Origin: Inia geoffrensis
Taxonomy: Eukaryota > Chordata > Mammalia > Artiodactyla > Iniidae
Assembly: GCA_036417435.1 (NCBI GenBank)
Contig: CM070900.1
Location: forward strand, 167,824,815 to 167,888,814
Length of the DNA stretch: 64,000 nt
Direction of reading: 5' to 3'
Below, piece by piece: positions 61,311 through 64,000 of this stretch. The position numbers and the translations under genes are program-made. The first letter of the stretch is position 1. Each line of letters opens with the position of its first letter. A model generated the notes under the pieces. That model was not told the origin of the DNA. It saw nothing but the letters and a program-made list of their open reading frames with translations, and made no database searches.

Positions 61311-61689
61311 TCCAATCTATGAACATGTTATATCTTCCTATCTGTTTAGGACTTCTCTAAATCTCTCAATAATTTTTTGCAAATTTAAGTGTAGAGATCT
61401 TACATGTATTCTGTTATGATTTTTACCTCAGTGTTTTAAGTTCTTTAATGTTGTTGTGAAAGGCATGAATTTTAGAGTTCATTTCCCAAGTGTATTTTGC
61501 TAGTATGTAGAAATACAAATTATATTTTGACCTTGCATACTGTGGCTTGATTAATTTATTTAGCAGACCTAACATTTAAAAAAATAGATTGATTAGGACT
61601 TCCTACACAATCAAGTTGTGTGAATAAATATAATTTTACACACCTTCCTTTCCTCTTCTCCTTTCCTTCCCTTTCATTCCCATACTGGA

Positions 61690-63390
61690 CTGTTCAGTGA
61701 AATCCTTTGGGGACAGAGCAAAGTAACATCAACTTTGGGACTGAAAAAAGTCTCAGTTGCACACACTGAGGTTTTTGAACAAAATCAGAGTAAGTAGGTA
61801 TTCTAAGAGATGGCAGCCAGAGGTGGAGTGTCAGAGATTGAGCATAGTAAAGAAAATTATATAGGGATTTGGACTGGTGTAGGCAGACAGAGTCAGAAAA
61901 GGATGAGGTGGGTATATTCACTGTGGAGTAACCCAGTGTGAGAGTCAGAGTGTGGGCTGAGGAGGGCATCTCTTCACGGGAAAGACCAGTATGATGTATC
62001 CGAGCCTGGTTACATAGCAGAACTCCCCTGAGAGAGAAGTGATGGTGGCAGATATGAGAGATTTGTTATAGGAGGATTGACCAAATATGTAAATATATTA
62101 AGGTTCATCATAGCAAATATTCTTTCTCTAATAGAAAGGAGTTACAAATAAGTGAAAGGAATAAAACTAGAATCACTTCTATGCTGTTGGATTGCAATTA
62201 GAAATATTGGTGGGAACTCATGGTTTTTAATACATGGATATGTATTGATTAGAAATATAGATAGATAGATAGTATGCATTATAGTGTGTACAGTATAGTA
62301 GTATACAAATATTCCTTAGTTGTATCCAATGAAAGAGCCTGGGGAAAGCAATATCCCAATAACAGTGAGTGTACCAAATACCCCAGATATTTGTTTCTAA
62401 ATACCAATTTTGATGAAGAGGAACAGATGGATGATTATACAGCTGGAGCAGGGTGTGTACAAGACAAACCTAACCCGTCTTGTTGTGTCAGAAAGCAAGT
62501 AAGTTCTCAAAGAATGAAGGAAACATGTAAAGGACACAGAAGCAGCTTGAATAGGACCCCACTGGACAAACTGGGGGCTATTTGAACATCAAAATAAATA
62601 ATGTTAGTAAAGGATTATACCCCTTGGAGAAGATGGAAAGTATTAGTTCATGAAGATATAATTTATTAATTACTTGTTTAGAAAATGTTATGAGGAGTGG
62701 AATATTTACATAGCTTTTTTAAAAAGTTTCCCATAAAACATGTATTAATGCAAAAGGAAAATTTATAATTTTCCAATTGAGACGACTGAGTCAGTTGATC
62801 AAAGCAAAAATCATCAGTAAAGAGATAAATTGAAATTTGTCCTTATTGACAGGATGCAATAAGAACATAAGACCTCTTCTGAAATAATCCAAACAAAAAT
62901 GCCTAACCTAAATCACAACATGAGGAAATTTCAGACAAATGTAAAGAGGAAGATATGACAAAATAACTCATGGGTGATGATTGTAATTGTTCAAATCATC
63001 AAGTTAAGGAAAAACTAACTGTTCCAGTCTCAAAGATGGAAGCTGGAGCTGTTAATTCTTAATATGTCTTAAAAGTGCATAATGCCTAAGTGCAGCACAT
63101 AATTTGAGATGAATACTTTTACTGCAAAAGAAGTTATTGGAAAAATTGGTGAAATTTAAATGGAGCCTGAGAATTATAATATTATATCAGTGCCACCTTA
63201 GTGATTTGATAGATAATTTGAGATATGGAAGAGAATTCACTTGTTGGTAGGAAATGGCAACTAGAGAACTCAGGAATCATGGTACCTCAAGTTGACAACT
63301 TACCCTCAAATGGCTAAGAGAAAAAGGTTTTTATACTGTAGTTCCAACTTTCTATAAGTTTGTAAGTGTTTAAAATTTTTTAACGAGTTT
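61690..63390 (+). mobile_element. L1M-class 3' UTR, sense, inserted in antisense L1
   Basis: Follows the long 3' UTR of an old L1M-class element in order: ttgtgtcagaaagcaagtaa, gcatcaaaataaataatgtt-like 'catcaaaataaataatg', ggattatacc, agaagatggaaag, ttgatcaaagcaaaaatcat, aacatgaggaaatttcagac, ttattggaaaaattggtgaa, cttaccctcaaatggctaag and ctataagtttgtaagtg. The 103-codon frame at 62274-62585 is part of it. (GATA)n sits at 62257-62272. Confidence 0.7.
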
Positions 63391-63399
63391 ATTTCTCCC

Positions 63400-63587
63400 A
63401 TTGCAATTAGTACACCTGTGATTGTATTTTTATTTACTAGCTGTAATGGTTAAGATTGCCAGTGTTATGTTAAATGGAAATGATGAGAATGGAAAATCTT
63501 CTCCTCTTTTGACCTTACAAGGAAATCATTATGCCTTTTTACCTTTTATATGACATTAACCACAGGAATTTTGTAGAATAAGTAGAA
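63400..63587 (-). mobile_element. Old L1 ORF2 fragment, antisense (continuation)
   Basis: gattgccagtgttatgttaa and aatgatgagaatggaaaatc match the antisense RT region just beyond that reached at 61685, so this is probably the same L1 split by the sense L1M. Confidence 0.6.
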
Positions 63588-63962
63588 AATAAGGTTTGAA
63601 GTTGCTTATGATGAAAAAATAAAATAAAAACACACAGTTAAGGCTAACACTTTTGTAGATATTTTCCTGGAGAGTATATTAGGAGACATTGTATCCCATG
63701 CTTCTGCCATAATTATCATTATGACTATGGGCAAATCATTTAACCCCTTGGATTTTTGGTTGTATCATGACTAAAAGCAAAATAGTTGGGTGAGGTTAAA
63801 TTTGAGACACCCTTACATTCTGTAATTCTAAATTGATATGACTAATAATATAAAAAGAAAAAATACATTCATGGGTATAAGAAGAGGAGATAATAACTCG
63901 ACTTATTTAACGTTTCTCTATAAATCTTTTCAAGAAAACAATTTTTAAATTGTTGGAGTATA
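63588..63962 (+). repeat. Duplicated segment, copy B (contains a MIR)
   Basis: Second copy of the segment at 58985-59338, offset about 4.6 kb. It has about 40 extra bases before the MIR (63685-63728). Its MIR is at about 63722-63835. The right edge runs into an L1 tail-like sequence (gtataatttacatatgg) that is cut by the window end. Confidence 0.8.
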
Positions 63963-64000
63963 ATTTACATATGGTATGTTTCCTTATAAAAATTGTTAAT

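Larger units (their letters stand above)
59339..61685 (-). mobile_element. Old L1, 3' UTR to RT region, antisense, with LTR and microsatellites
   Basis: gtataatttacttacc, tgataagttttgacaaatgc, atatccatcaccctggaaag, then gtctttttgacttttgtgca, ttggctcattcattttcttt, gaacatgttatatcttccta and on. Interrupted by an LTR (about 60885-61310). Carries (TG)n at 59753-59781 and TA-rich sequence at 60061-60095. Confidence 0.75.

Noticed and set aside
62274..62585. 103-codon ORF starting MHYSVYS, with acidic run DEEEQMDDY
   Set aside because: It lies in a sequence that follows an old L1M 3' UTR from end to end; no start context or splice sites support a gene.

Overview
This window is vertebrate, almost certainly cetacean, nuclear DNA, and most of it is intron. 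The short (about 200 bp) tRNA-derived SINEs belong to the CHR-2 type with the cetacean-specific deletion. One long CHR-1 SINE and several ruminant/cetacean-type LINE-1 tails point to the same lineage. The sequence is AT-rich, exons are rare, splice sites are eukaryotic, and there are many interspersed repeats of different ages.

The only protein-coding exon I can name is at 34723-35078 on the + strand. It is exon 2 (the first coding exon) of CDH10, a type II classical cadherin. It encodes the signal peptide, the propeptide, the RQKR processing site and the first 23 residues of the mature EC1 domain, and ends in a consensus donor. The leader part of the exon carries two short upstream ORFs. If the gene is organised as in other mammals, 1-34722 is intron 1 (possibly with 5' flank at the far left) and 35079-64000 is the start of a long intron 2. 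I did not see exon 3, so intron 2 should be longer than 28.9 kb.

Layout. 1-5464: LINE tails, L2, MIR and MaLR pieces, plus one orphan exon-like ORF at 2121-2280. 5465-12945: a full-length but dead antisense LINE-1 bounded by a perfect 15-bp target-site duplication and broken by a CHR-2 SINE. 12946-15680: mostly unassigned, with an unusual tailless SINE fragment at 14262-14352. 15680-21260: a nested stack of old antisense L1 with an LTR, a second L1 tail and a SINE inside it. 21261-29345: mostly unassigned, with one CHR-1 SINE, L2, MIR and MER5A-like pieces. 29346-34080: old L1, MaLR and L2. 34723-35078: CDH10 exon 2. 35079-45729: mostly unassigned intron with AT and CA microsatellites, an L1 tail, a hAT-type element and a SINE. 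45730-54310: old L1, L2 and MaLR with three SINEs. 54311-57959: 3.6 kb with no repeat I recognise. 57960-64000: more L1 in both orientations, plus a duplicated segment of about 360 bp present at 58985 and 63588.

I found no bacterial-style defence, biosynthetic or CRISPR system. The parts most worth a second look are the orphan exon-like ORF, the tailless SINE, the duplicated segment next to L1 tails, the antisense L1 promoter pointing toward CDH10, and the inverted SINE pairs in intron 2. Repeat family names are from memory of consensus sequences and were not checked by RepeatMasker. Element ends without target-site duplications are approximate.
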